DNA from: Variovorax sp. PCZ-1
Lineage (GTDB): Bacteria; Pseudomonadota; Gammaproteobacteria; Burkholderiales; Burkholderiaceae_C
Assembly: GCF_018413605.1 (NCBI RefSeq)
Contig: NZ_JAHCDN010000001.1
Coordinates: 1,922,001-1,986,000, forward strand
DNA: 64,000 nt
Reading direction: 5' to 3'
In this document: in pieces, positions 39,138 to 46,628 of the stretch
Layout of the letters: each line of letters begins with the position of its first letter
Position numbering within the stretch: the stretch's first letter is position 1
The notes under the pieces: model-generated
The model's input: the letters and a program-made list of their open reading frames with translations, nothing else
Told to the model about the DNA's origin: nothing
The model's database searches: none
Translations under genes and position numbers: made by a program

Positions 39138-39929
39138 ATGCCTAGCTTGAAATTTCAGGGCATGAAAAAAACACCCTCCACCACCCCCACCATCCAAGTG
39201 ATCGAGCGCATGTTTGCGCTGCTGGATGTGCTCTCCTCGCGAGAAGGCGCGATTTCGCTCAAAGAAATCAGCGAGAAAACTGGCTTGCATCCTTCAACAA
39301 CGCATCGCATCTTGAACGATCTCGCGCTCGGCCGTTTCGTTGATCGCCCTGAATCCGGCAGCTATCGCTTGGGGCTTCGTTTACTCGAGCTGGGCAATCT
39401 CGTGAAAGATCGCCTCAATGTGCGCGATGCTGCTCTCCCCGCCATGCGCGAGCTGCACAAGCTCACGCAGCAAACCGTGAATCTCTCCGTGCGGCAAGGC
39501 GATGAGATTGTGTATGTGGAGCGCGCGTACAGCGAGCGCAGCGGCATGCAAGTCGTCCGCGCCATCGGCGGCCGCGCGCCGCTACATCTCACCTCGGTGG
39601 GCAAATTGTTTTTGGCTTTCGACGAACCCCTGCGCGTGCGCCAATACGCCACGCGCACCGGCCTCGCAGGCCAAACGAAAAACAGCTTGACTCAACTGCC
39701 AAATCTCGAACGCGAACTCTCCAAATGCCGCCAATACGGCGTGGCGCGAGACAACGAAGAACTCGAGCTCGGCGTGCGCTGCATGGCGGCTGGCATCTAC
39801 GATGATCAATCGCGGCTTGTCGCTGGCCTCTCAATCTCCGCACCTGCAGACCGGTTGAATGAAGAGTGGCTGCCGCGTTTGCAAGCCACAGCCAAAGAGA
39901 TTTCAGTGGCCTTGGGACATCGGGGATAG
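39138..39929 (+). CDS. IclR-family transcriptional regulator
   Basis: A 263-residue regulator if started at 39138; a second ATG at 39162 (MKKTPSTTPTIQVIERMF) is also plausible. The winged HTH is at about residues 20-80 (ISLKEISEKTGLHPSTTHRILNDL, quoted as ISLKEISEKTGLHPSTTHR). The effector-binding domain follows (VNLSVRQGDEIVYVERA, APLHLTSVGKLFLA, CMAAGIYDDQ and LSISAPADRL). No obvious target gene is adjacent: the next gene is convergent. The ligand is unknown. Confidence 0.9.
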   Translation: MPSLKFQGMKKTPSTTPTIQVIERMFALLDVLSSREGAISLKEISEKTGLHPSTTHRILNDLALGRFVDRPESGSYRLGLRLLELGNLVKDRLNVRDAALPAMRELHKLTQQTVNLSVRQGDEIVYVERAYSERSGMQVVRAIGGRAPLHLTSVGKLFLAFDEPLRVRQYATRTGLAGQTKNSLTQLPNLERELSKCRQYGVARDNEELELGVRCMAAGIYDDQSRLVAGLSISAPADRLNEEWLPRLQATAKEISVALGHRG

Positions 39930-39937
39930 AGTCTCTT

Positions 39938-40002
39938 GCTATTTATTTAATAGCATATCGCGCAGTATGTATGCCGGCGATCTATCGATTTTTTTCATAA
40001 AT
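39938..40002 (+). repeat. Dispersed repeat copy 12, forming the 3' end of the WYL regulator gene
   Basis: TTGCTATTTATTTAATAGCA, TATCGCGCAG, TATGTATGCCGGCGA, TCTATCGATT. The left hairpin is a perfect TGCTAT/ATAGCA pair. The T-rich tail overlaps the last codons and stop (39982-39984) of the minus-strand regulator. Confidence 0.93.
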
Positions 40003-40971
40003 TGATTTGATATTTGCCAGCTCTTGCAAAAACAAGCTTCGTAGCTCTGTCGGCTCAATCACCTGCACCTGCGCGCCAAAGCCTAGGAGTTGCCGCACAC
40101 CCTGCTCGATGGATTCAATGGGCAAGATGACATGCACCCATCCTTCGGGCGTATTTTCTGTTTGATCTCGGGCGGGCAAAGCGACGGATTTGACACGGCC
40201 ATTGGCCAGCCAGGTTTGCGCGCGGGGCGAAGCGATGATGTGCGCTTGATACCGATACAAGTTCGCCTCGAAGCGTTGAGTCGATGCAACCCGATGCTGC
40301 GCTAAATCAAAGCTCGCTGGGCGTTTGAATTTTTTAGCTGTCGCGCTGACCGACAAGATATTCAACAGACGAAAAGTCAGTGCCTCTTTTTTATCGTTCT
40401 TTTTGTCTATGGGCCGCGCCACCAAGTACCAAGCCCCTGCTTTGAGCACCAAGCCCAGCGGCTCCACTTCTCGTGTGGAAACGCCACGCCAGCTTTCATA
40501 CCTGATGCGAATGCACAGATTGCGCCACACCGCATCAGCCACCTCGCGCAGCGCCTGCGGTGATTCGGCGCTGCGATACCAATCTACCGGATCCACATGC
40601 AAGCGGCTGGCCACCGTGCTGGCCTGCTCGCGCCATTCGGGTGGTAGGGCAGCGATCATTTTGAGCCGAGCGGATGTGGCAGCCGTGCCCAAGCCCAGTT
40701 CGGTGGCCGCGCTCGGCAAGCCGGCCAAAGAGAGCGCCTGCGCCTCAGGCTCGGTCAGCCCGGTGAGCTGAGTGCTCCATCCCGGCTTGAGCTGAAAGCC
40801 GCCATTGCGCCCGCGGTCGCCCCAAATCGGCACGCCCGCAGCAGAGAGCTCATCCACATCGCGCAGCACCGTGCGCACCGACACCTCCAGCGCTTGCGCG
40901 AGCGCGGGGGCAGACATGCGCCCGCGCGATTGCAGCAGCATGAGCATGGAAAGAAGGCGGCTGGCTTGCAT
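39982..40971 (-). CDS. WYL-domain transcriptional regulator
   Basis: A 329-residue YafY-type regulator. A winged HTH occupies about residues 1-60 (MLLQSRGRMSAPALAQALE, VSVRTVLRDVDELSAAGVPI). The WYL region lies at about 145-225 (GLVLKAGAWYLVARP) with a C-terminal WCX-like extension. WYL proteins sense small ligands or nucleic acids and often control divergent genes. Here a LysE exporter starts divergently, and a perfect inverted repeat lies between the two start codons. The final residues and stop fall within a dispersed repeat. Ligand unknown. Confidence 0.9.
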   Translation of the reverse strand: MQASRLLSMLMLLQSRGRMSAPALAQALEVSVRTVLRDVDELSAAGVPIWGDRGRNGGFQLKPGWSTQLTGLTEPEAQALSLAGLPSAATELGLGTAATSARLKMIAALPPEWREQASTVASRLHVDPVDWYRSAESPQALREVADAVWRNLCIRIRYESWRGVSTREVEPLGLVLKAGAWYLVARPIDKKNDKKEALTFRLLNILSVSATAKKFKRPASFDLAQHRVASTQRFEANLYRYQAHIIASPRAQTWLANGRVKSVALPARDQTENTPEGWVHVILPIESIEQGVRQLLGFGAQVQVIEPTELRSLFLQELANIKSIYEKNR

Positions 40972-40993
40972 CCATATCAGTGTAATTCAAATA

Positions 40994-41012
40994 CATGACA
41001 TATCTTGTCATG
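40994..41012. promoter_or_regulatory. Inverted-repeat operator candidate for the WYL regulator
   Basis: CATGACATATCTTGTCATG: perfect 7-bp arms (8 bp including flanking A/T) around a 5-bp spacer, midway between the WYL regulator start (40971) and the LysE gene start (41059). Regulator binding is inferred from position and symmetry. Confidence 0.7.
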
Positions 41013-41058
41013 TTTACTGGCATACGCTCCAGACTTTATATTTTTTGGAGGTATGCAG

Positions 41059-41700
41059 ATGGATTTTCAAATTCAACAAACCAGCCACTATTGGCTGTAT
41101 TTCGTTTTGGTCGCAGGCATCGTGGCCGTGCCCGGCATGGAGATGGCGTATGCCATGGGCAGCAGCTTGGTCAATGGGCGCAGAGTGGGTTTTGCAGCGG
41201 TGATGGGCAGCGCTGCTGGCGCGGCAATTCACATACTCGTGAGCGCTTTAGGCATCGGCCTGTTGCTGCAAACCTCGCCCAAAGCCTTCAACGCGCTGCT
41301 GCTGGCAGGCGCTTTGTATGTGGCGTGGATGGGCTGGGCATTGATCAAATCGCCCGGCGCTTTGAGCGAGATCGGTGAGCACCCGCAGCAAACCGTGTGG
41401 CGCACCTTCTTGCGCGCAGCAGGCACGAATTTGCTTAATCCGAAAGCTTATGTGTTCATGATCGCCGTTTTCCCCCAGTTCATCAAACCACAATATGGCT
41501 CGCTGGTGGCGCAATCTTTGGTGCTTTGGCTGATCACCGCCTTCGCGCAAATCGGGATCTATGGTGCTGTGGTTATCGCGGCTTCGCAGTTTCGTGATTG
41601 GCTAAGGAACAGCGAGCGAAATCAAAAAATGGTGGCACGCTTGGTCGGCGCGATGTTGATTGGCACAGCCGTGTGGACGATCACGACCGGCTGGCTCTGA
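41059..41700 (+). CDS. LysE-family amino acid/metabolite exporter
   Basis: A 213-residue inner-membrane protein with about six helices. The family N-terminal region is LVAGIVAVPGMEMAYAMGSS and the signature TNLLNPKAYVFMIAVFPQF is present. LysE/RhtB proteins export amino acids or related metabolites. The ATG at 41059 is chosen over 41053 and 41005 because a TTGGAGG ribosome-binding site at 41045-41051 is correctly spaced for it. It is divergent from the WYL regulator with a palindrome between, suggesting control by that regulator. Substrate unknown. Confidence 0.88.
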   Translation: MDFQIQQTSHYWLYFVLVAGIVAVPGMEMAYAMGSSLVNGRRVGFAAVMGSAAGAAIHILVSALGIGLLLQTSPKAFNALLLAGALYVAWMGWALIKSPGALSEIGEHPQQTVWRTFLRAAGTNLLNPKAYVFMIAVFPQFIKPQYGSLVAQSLVLWLITAFAQIGIYGAVVIAASQFRDWLRNSERNQKMVARLVGAMLIGTAVWTITTGWL

Positions 41701-41775
41701 GGAGCTTGCTGTGCTCAGGCGAGTCAGGATGGGCTTGGGTAAAGCGATTCAAACCATGGCCTGTTCATAAAAAAC

Positions 41776-42123
41776 TCACTCGGCCTCATACTGAGCAGCT
41801 AATGCCAAAGCCACTCTGCCAATGAGATTGATCGGCAACTCTTGATCGTAGGGAAACGACAAATTACCTTTCGGTCCACGCAAGTCTGCAGTTTCCTGGA
41901 TCAGCGCTTGATCTTGAGTGATCGGTGGATACATCCCGATATGCTTTTTGAACGCAGCGAAATAGACGAAGGTGCGTCGCAGCTTAAAGGCTGGAATGTT
42001 GTAACTGATGCACTCCTGAGCTTGTGGCACGCGCGTCTTGATTTCCTTCTGAATTCGCAACAGAAGTTGGCGAGTGGCAGGCGTTTGAGCGGCGAAGTAA
42101 GCCTCGTGTGTTTCGTAGGGCAT
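41776..42123 (-). CDS. DUF1801 family protein (YdhG-like)
   Basis: A 115-residue protein. Features of the DUF1801/YdhG (frataxin-like fold) family are ISYNIPAFKLRRTFVYFAAF, KKHIGMYPP and KGNLSFPYDQELPINLIGRV. Some members have been described as iron chaperones, but most are uncharacterised. It is the last gene of the eight-gene minus-strand operon that begins with the TetR-DUF1428 fusion, and lies 18 bp after an AHSA1 gene. Its job in the cluster is unknown. Confidence 0.85.
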   Translation of the reverse strand: MPYETHEAYFAAQTPATRQLLLRIQKEIKTRVPQAQECISYNIPAFKLRRTFVYFAAFKKHIGMYPPITQDQALIQETADLRGPKGNLSFPYDQELPINLIGRVALALAAQYEAE

Positions 42124-42141
42124 CGCTACGCTTTCTTTGCG

Positions 42142-42609
42142 TCATAAAGCCCTAGCCAAGGCTTCGAGCTGGTCCGCAGCTTTGCCCCAGCCTTCGTGAA
42201 AGCCCATTTTTTCATGCGAGTTACGATCCTCTGCGCTCCAGTGGCGCGCCACGGCTTTGTAGTGTGTGCCGCCGCCGGGTGCATCGCTCAGGGTGATTTC
42301 AGCCACCATGAAGGCTTTGCCAGAAGGCTGCCAGGCGCTGGTGAACGCATCGGTGGTCACCAAGCGCCGCCCGATGTCTACATCGAGATAAACGCCGGCG
42401 TTGGGGAATTTCTCGCCATCAGGGCCAGTCATCATCATGGAGATCGCGCCGCCGACGCGCAGATCACTTTGTATATCGCGCGCATTCCATGGCTTGGGGC
42501 AAAACCATTGCTCAATGAGCTTGGGCTCCGTCCAGCAGCGCCAAATGGCCATGCGCGGGGCTTGCATGGTGCGCTCTAAGACGAGATCATTGGATACGGA
42601 AGGATTCAT
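42142..42609 (-). CDS. SRPBCC/AHSA1 domain protein (1)
   Basis: A 155-residue START-like protein. The N-terminal LERTMQAPRMAIWRCWTEPK and IEQWFCPKPW are typical of the AHSA1/YndB subfamily, and GGTHYKAVARHWSAEDRNSH is the C-terminal strand and helix region. These proteins form a deep hydrophobic pocket for lipidic or aromatic ligands. The gene is preceded by TAGGAGT as ribosome-binding site and by repeat copy 13. It is one of three SRPBCC genes in the operon, interleaved with VOC-fold genes. Confidence 0.87.
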   Translation of the reverse strand: MNPSVSNDLVLERTMQAPRMAIWRCWTEPKLIEQWFCPKPWNARDIQSDLRVGGAISMMMTGPDGEKFPNAGVYLDVDIGRRLVTTDAFTSAWQPSGKAFMVAEITLSDAPGGGTHYKAVARHWSAEDRNSHEKMGFHEGWGKAADQLEALARAL

Positions 42610-42617
42610 GATTTACT

Positions 42618-42680
42618 CCTAAATAGATAGCATTCCGCGCAGATTCTATGCCGGCGAGATGCTGATTTGACTTAAAAATT
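42618..42680 (+). repeat. Dispersed repeat copy 13, operon spacer
   Basis: GATAGCATTCCGCGCAG, ATTCTATGCCGGCGA, GATGCTGATTTGACTTAAAA. It fills the 85-bp spacer between VOC gene 1 and AHSA1 gene 1; the ribosome-binding site follows directly. Confidence 0.93.
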
Positions 42681-42694
42681 CACTGCGTACTCAT

Positions 42695-43168
42695 TCACGT
42701 CACTGCATTGACAGCAGCTTCAATCGCCGCAATATCAATCTTCTTCTGCTTCATCATCTCCGTCATCGCGGCAGCAGCCACTTTTTTGTTGCTGCTGGTC
42801 GTCAACTCCGTCAGGCGCTTGGGGAAAACCTGCCACGACACGCCGTAGCGATCTTTCAGCCAGCCGCAGACGCTTTCTTCGCCGCCATTCGTTGTCAGCG
42901 CCGCCCAGAGCCGATCAGCCTCGGCCTGATCGTCTGTCGAGACCGAAATAGACACCGCCTCAGTCAGCGTGAACATTGGCCCAGCATCCAAGATCTGGTA
43001 CGGCACGCCGCCTAATGTGAAGTCAATCACCGAGAAAGTGCCAAATTCGTTTTCGCCATTAAAGACCATTTCTACTTGGCTTGCGGGGATCAGAGAGCAA
43101 TAGAACTCTGCGGCTTCTCGGCCTCGCCCGTCGCGGAACCAGAGGCAGGTGCGAATAGAACTTGTCAT
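42695..43168 (-). CDS. PhnB-like VOC protein (1)
   Basis: A 157-residue protein of the PhnB/3-demethylubiquinone methyltransferase-like VOC family. The features CLWFRDGRGREAAEFYCSLI, FTLGGVPYQILDAGP and the C-terminal CGWLKDRYGVSWQVFP are diagnostic of this group. VOC folds bind metals in glyoxalases, but PhnB-like proteins are mostly of unknown activity. A C-terminal helix rich in Lys (SSNKKVAAAAMTEMMKQKK) follows. Part of the TetR-DUF1428 operon. Confidence 0.88.
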   Translation of the reverse strand: MTSSIRTCLWFRDGRGREAAEFYCSLIPASQVEMVFNGENEFGTFSVIDFTLGGVPYQILDAGPMFTLTEAVSISVSTDDQAEADRLWAALTTNGGEESVCGWLKDRYGVSWQVFPKRLTELTTSSNKKVAAAAMTEMMKQKKIDIAAIEAAVNAVT

Positions 43169-43180
43169 GATATAACTCCT

Positions 43181-43240
43181 AAAGTGATAGCATCTTGCGC
43201 AGATTCCATGTCGGTGAGATGCTGATTTTGTTTAAAAATC
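43181..43240 (+). repeat. Dispersed repeat copy 14, operon spacer
   Basis: GATAGCATCTTGCGCAG, ATTCCATGTCGGTGA, GATGCTGATTTTGTTTAAAA. Lies in the 86-bp spacer between AHSA1 gene 2 and VOC gene 1. It shares extra sequence with copies 13 and 15 beyond the general consensus. Confidence 0.9.
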
Positions 43241-43254
43241 AACAGCACATTCGT

Positions 43255-43698
43255 TCAACCCGGAATATTCGGCTCGACCAGCCGCGCCAAATGCCGCAGT
43301 CCTTCTTGCCAGCCGAGATAGCAAGCCTCGGGTGGAATCATCTCGGGAATACCGCTTTGCGTGATGTGAATTTCCACCCCCACGCTCACGGCTTGGATTT
43401 TTACGCGCATGGTCATCTCGCCGGGGAGATTCGGGTCTTCAAAACTGGTGGTGTAGCGAATAGTTTCGTTCTCAACCAGCTCCAAATATTTCCCACCGAA
43501 AAACACTTCGCCTTGCGTGGTGAAGTTGGTGAATGACATGCGGTATGTGCCGCCGACTTTGACATCCATCGCGTACACATGCGCCGTCATGCCATTGGGC
43601 GGCAGCCAGCGAGCCCACGCATCGGGCTGAGTGAACGCACGCCAGATTTTCTCGGGCGTGCTGGTGAACACGCGATGAAGTTGAACAGTTCCTGTCAT
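43255..43698 (-). CDS. SRPBCC/AHSA1 domain protein (2)
   Basis: A 147-residue AHSA1-like protein. VQLHRVFTSTPEKIWRAFTQ, PDAWARWLPPNGM and the C-terminal EACYLGWQEGLRHLARLVEP are characteristic. It is paralogous to the gene at 42142 only at the fold level; sequences differ considerably. It lies between two VOC-type genes in the operon, with repeat copies in both spacers. Ligand unknown. Confidence 0.88.
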   Translation of the reverse strand: MTGTVQLHRVFTSTPEKIWRAFTQPDAWARWLPPNGMTAHVYAMDVKVGGTYRMSFTNFTTQGEVFFGGKYLELVENETIRYTTSFEDPNLPGEMTMRVKIQAVSVGVEIHITQSGIPEMIPPEACYLGWQEGLRHLARLVEPNIPG

Positions 43699-43711
43699 GA
43701 TTGACTCCTAA

Positions 43712-43770
43712 AAAGTGAGCACTCTGCGCATATTTCATGCGGGCAAAGTGCTGATTTCGCCTAAAAATCA
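43712..43770 (+). repeat. Dispersed repeat copy 15, operon spacer
   Basis: GTGAGCACTCTGCGCA, TATTTCATGCGGGCA, AAGTGCTGATTTCGCCTAAA. A more diverged copy in the 69-bp spacer between VOC gene 2 and AHSA1 gene 2. Confidence 0.83.
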
Positions 43771-44169
43771 GGCTTGAGGCATCTCGCCCATCCAAAACAC
43801 TTCCCACACATGGCCATCGAGATCATGAAAGCCATGTTGATACATGAAGCCATGATCGACGGGCGGTTTAGGCGTCGTCGCGCCGCCTGCCACGGCGAGC
43901 TTGACCAGCTCATCAACCCTCGCGCGCGACTCGCAGGGCAGCGCAATCAGCGATTGCACCGTCTTGTGTGCATCGCCAATCGGTTTATCCACAAAGCCCG
44001 CAAAGAAAGGCTCGGTGAGCAGCATGGCAAATAAGTTCTCACCCAACACGAGGGCTGCTGCCACATCGTTGCTGAACTGTGGATTGAATGAATAGCCCAT
44101 GCCCTCAAAAAACTTGCGCGAGCGCGGTAAATCTTTGATGGGCAGGTTGACGTAAATTTCTGAATGCAT
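43768..44169 (-). CDS. VOC-family glyoxalase-like protein (2)
   Basis: A 133-residue protein with the VOC pattern MHSEIYVNLPIKDLPRSRKF, FFEGMGYSFNPQF and the C-terminal GFMYQHGFHDLDGHVWEVFW, whose DxxGHxWE element is where glyoxalases place a metal-binding Glu. Similar short proteins are annotated as glyoxalase/bleomycin-resistance-like. It is 14 bp downstream of the SRPBCC gene with a membrane anchor and upstream of AHSA1 gene 2. Substrate unknown. Confidence 0.88.
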   Translation of the reverse strand: MHSEIYVNLPIKDLPRSRKFFEGMGYSFNPQFSNDVAAALVLGENLFAMLLTEPFFAGFVDKPIGDAHKTVQSLIALPCESRARVDELVKLAVAGGATTPKPPVDHGFMYQHGFHDLDGHVWEVFWMGEMPQA

Positions 44170-44183
44170 GATTGTTTCCCTCT

Positions 44184-44714
44184 TTAAGCTTTCTCAGCCA
44201 ACACTTTGAGCTTGCTTAAACCCACAGCAAAGTCACCGCCAATCATCTTGTCCATATTGATAAAGACACCGATGACTTTTGCGAAATACGGTTGCTTGGT
44301 ATGCATCGCCCAAGTCACTTCCGTGCTGCCCGCTTGTGGTTTGAGGCTGTAGACCACTTCGTTTTGCGCGGCGAAGGGTTTGATCATGGTGAGCCTCATC
44401 GCCACCTCGCTCGGCGCTGTGCTGCGAATGATCTCCACCGAACCTTGGCCCACTTGGCTGTTCCCCACAAAATCATTGCGCGCACCCACGCCGCTCGCTG
44501 GCCCGCTGTAGGTATTCGTCATCTGCGGGTCTTTCGGCGAATAAGGGCTCCACTTTTCAAACTCGCGCGGCGTGTTGATGATGGCATGCAGCTTGTCTTC
44601 CGGCGCGTTGATGCGCTCGCTGCGCGTGACGGTGTACGCGTCGGGCTTGCTGGCCGCATAGGCTAACACGGTAAGTATCGCCACGGCGAGGATGATGAGG
44701 CTGATTTTGATCAT
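44184..44714 (-). CDS. Membrane-anchored SRPBCC protein (3)
   Basis: A 176-residue protein starting MIKISLIILAVAILTVLAYA (ATG 44712-44714, preceded by GGAGC), an N-terminal membrane anchor or leader, followed by a polyketide-cyclase-like SRPBCC domain (SERINAPEDKLHAIINTPRE, WSPYSPKDPQM, EVTWAMHTKQPYFAKVIGVF). The anchor sets it apart from the two cytoplasmic AHSA1 proteins of the operon. It follows a DHFR-like gene by 45 bp. Ligand unknown. Confidence 0.85.
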   Translation of the reverse strand: MIKISLIILAVAILTVLAYAASKPDAYTVTRSERINAPEDKLHAIINTPREFEKWSPYSPKDPQMTNTYSGPASGVGARNDFVGNSQVGQGSVEIIRSTAPSEVAMRLTMIKPFAAQNEVVYSLKPQAGSTEVTWAMHTKQPYFAKVIGVFINMDKMIGGDFAVGLSKLKVLAEKA

Positions 44715-44759
44715 GATGTGCTCCTGATAAAACTTCAATGACTAAAAATCGTTTGTGAG

Positions 44760-45413
44760 TCACTGACCCTGCCGCCTGAACACAACATGGGTCGCTTTCT
44801 CTGATCCCACAAATTCAACGCATGTGTAGCCCAAGGCTGGCATATCCACGCCATCGAAAAGGCGCTCACCACTGCCGAGCAAAACCGGCGAAATGGCAAT
44901 ATGGAGCTCGTCGATCAGGCCTGCTCGCAGGTATTGCTGGATGGTGTTGACTCCCCCACCGATGCGCACATCCTTCCCACCCGCAGCTTGACGCGCAAGC
45001 TCAAGCGCTTCGTGAATGCCGCCCGTGACGAAGTGGAATGTTGTGCCGCCTTCCATCTCGATCGATTCGCGCGGGTGATGCGTCAAGATGAAGGTTGGCA
45101 CGTGATAAGGCGGGTTATCGCCCCACCAGCCTTTCCAGCTCATATCGAGCCAAGGGCCACGATTCGGCGCGAACATGTTTCGTCCGAGAATCCAAGCGCC
45201 CACATTCTTGAAGCCACGTGCAGCGAAGTCATTGTCAACACCCGTCGTTCCGCCATTTTTGCCGAACAAGCTCTTCTGTAGCGCATCCGTTGGGAATAAC
45301 CACTGATGCAAGTCTGTCCCGCCTACGCCGAGCGGATTCTTCAGATCCTGATTTGGTCCTGCTCCGTATCCATCAAGTGAGATGGTGAAGCTTTCAACTC
45401 GAACTCGTGTCAT
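44760..45413 (-). CDS. Dihydrofolate reductase-like (RibD C-terminal fold) protein
   Basis: A 217-residue protein of the RibD C-terminal/DHFR-like family. The cofactor-binding region GGVNTIQQYLRAGLIDELHI and ISPVLLGSGERLFDG are typical; EYHFVTGG-type residues (TTFHFVTGGIHEALELA) precede them. Members are NADPH-dependent reductases of mostly unknown substrate; they are not usually true DHFRs. It is the second gene of the operon, 27 bp after the TetR-DUF1428 gene. Confidence 0.88.
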   Translation of the reverse strand: MTRVRVESFTISLDGYGAGPNQDLKNPLGVGGTDLHQWLFPTDALQKSLFGKNGGTTGVDNDFAARGFKNVGAWILGRNMFAPNRGPWLDMSWKGWWGDNPPYHVPTFILTHHPRESIEMEGGTTFHFVTGGIHEALELARQAAGGKDVRIGGGVNTIQQYLRAGLIDELHIAISPVLLGSGERLFDGVDMPALGYTCVEFVGSEKATHVVFRRQGQ

Positions 45414-45440
45414 GGCGATATCTCCTGAGCAAGTGTCTTG

Positions 45441-46475
45441 TCAACCATTCACAATGGCTTGAAAGCCCCCACGCAACATGCGCTTCATGTCAAAAGGCAT
45501 GGGGTTGGCTTCGGGGCTCATGCGCGGATCGCGCAGGATGAGTGGCCAAGCGGCATCGCGCATGGCTTTGAAGGGCCATTCGATCCATGAAAAGACGACG
45601 GCTTCGCCTTCTTGCAGTTGCACCGCATGGTCGTATGAATTGATGCGACCTCCTCTGGCGCTGGGCACATCATCCGCCCAGCACTCTGTCACGCGCAGCG
45701 CGCCGTATTGTTTGAAGACGAGAATGTTGTCTTGCACATGGCGGATATATGCCTCTTTGTTAGCCAGCGGCACAGCGATGACATAGCCATCCACATAGGT
45801 GTCGAGCTTTTGCGTGCTTAGGGTGGCTACTGGCGTGAGCAGGCCTTGCACATAGTTGCGTAAATGCGCGATGAATGACGCGGCAATCTTCGAGTCGCCC
45901 TGCGCCTTGGCCAAGATGAAGGCGCCTTGCAGCGAAGCCTGCGTGTAGAGCGCTAAATTCTCCGCACTCCAATCCGCAGACGGCGCATACAAAGCCTTCG
46001 CCTGCGCGATCATGGGCACGAGGGTACGCGCGTGGCTTTCGATGCCTTCGCGGCAGGCGGCGCGGATAGCAGGGTGGCTGTCATACGTCTCTTGCACCAT
46101 GGTGCCGAGCAGGCAGGTCACATCGGCCAAATCGCCCTCCACGATTTGCGCGCGGAAATCGATGTAGGCCAAGATGCGCTCTCGCGGGTCTTGCACTTCT
46201 TGGTAAGGCGCGCTGGCAAACAAACCGCCTGTAACTTCACCCCAATATTTCGCAGCCTCCACAGCGAGTTCCTCTTTGTTGGCAAAGTGGTGGAAGAAGC
46301 TGCCCTTGGTCACGCCGGCTGCAGCGCAGATATCGTCCACTGTGGTGGCGCTGTAGCCCTTGGTGCGGATCACTTTGAGCGCGGCGTTGAGCAGGTTTGT
46401 GCGCGTGAGCATGGCGCGCGCCTGTGTGCGCGGCGCGGTGGCAAGCTCTGGGGAATCTGGCGCAGTGGTACTCAT
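45441..46475 (-). CDS. TetR regulator fused to a DUF1428 domain
   Basis: A 344-residue one-piece protein. Residues about 22-70 are a TetR HTH (AALKVIRTKGYSATTVDDIC, AAAGVTKGSFFHHFANKEEL) and about 75-215 the usual helical ligand domain. From about 226 it continues in frame as a complete DUF1428/YbaA domain (TYVDGYVIAVPLANKEAY, ECWADDVPSA, VVFSWIEWPFKAMRDA, PMPFDMKRMLRGGFQAI). DUF1428 is normally a stand-alone protein of about 115 residues. Two palindromes lie just upstream, consistent with autoregulation, and seven more genes follow on the same strand. No frameshift is involved. What the fused domain senses or does is unknown. Confidence 0.9.
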   Translation of the reverse strand: MSTTAPDSPELATAPRTQARAMLTRTNLLNAALKVIRTKGYSATTVDDICAAAGVTKGSFFHHFANKEELAVEAAKYWGEVTGGLFASAPYQEVQDPRERILAYIDFRAQIVEGDLADVTCLLGTMVQETYDSHPAIRAACREGIESHARTLVPMIAQAKALYAPSADWSAENLALYTQASLQGAFILAKAQGDSKIAASFIAHLRNYVQGLLTPVATLSTQKLDTYVDGYVIAVPLANKEAYIRHVQDNILVFKQYGALRVTECWADDVPSARGGRINSYDHAVQLQEGEAVVFSWIEWPFKAMRDAAWPLILRDPRMSPEANPMPFDMKRMLRGGFQAIVNG

Positions 46476-46491
46476 GGCTGGGTGGACATTA

Positions 46492-46515
46492 ATTTCATAC
46501 TAAATGGTATGAAAT
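46492..46515. promoter_or_regulatory. TetR-type operator candidate 1
   Basis: ATTTCATAC and GTATGAAAT form perfect 9-bp arms around a 6-bp spacer, 17 bp upstream of the TetR-DUF1428 start codon. It shares the CATAC/GTATG half-site with candidate 2. Confidence 0.78.
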
Positions 46516-46523
46516 GCAGTTTA

Positions 46524-46539
46524 CATACCAATTGGTATG
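46524..46539. promoter_or_regulatory. TetR-type operator candidate 2
   Basis: CATACCAATTGGTATG is a perfect 16-bp palindrome, eight bases from candidate 1. Paired palindromes in the promoter of a tetR gene are typical of autoregulation. Confidence 0.8.
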
Positions 46540-46569
46540 CTGTCAACACCTCACAAAAGCTTGTAAAAA

Positions 46570-46628
46570 TACTACTAATTCAATAGCACTCTGCGCAGAT
46601 CCTATATCGTCAAAAGCTCAATTTGGTC
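46570..46628 (+). repeat. Dispersed repeat copy 16, upstream of the TetR-DUF1428 operon
   Basis: ACTACTAATTCAATAGCACT, CTGCGCAG, ATCCTATATCGTCAAAAGC. The right half has lost the GCCGGC block, so the copy is diverged there. Confidence 0.82.
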
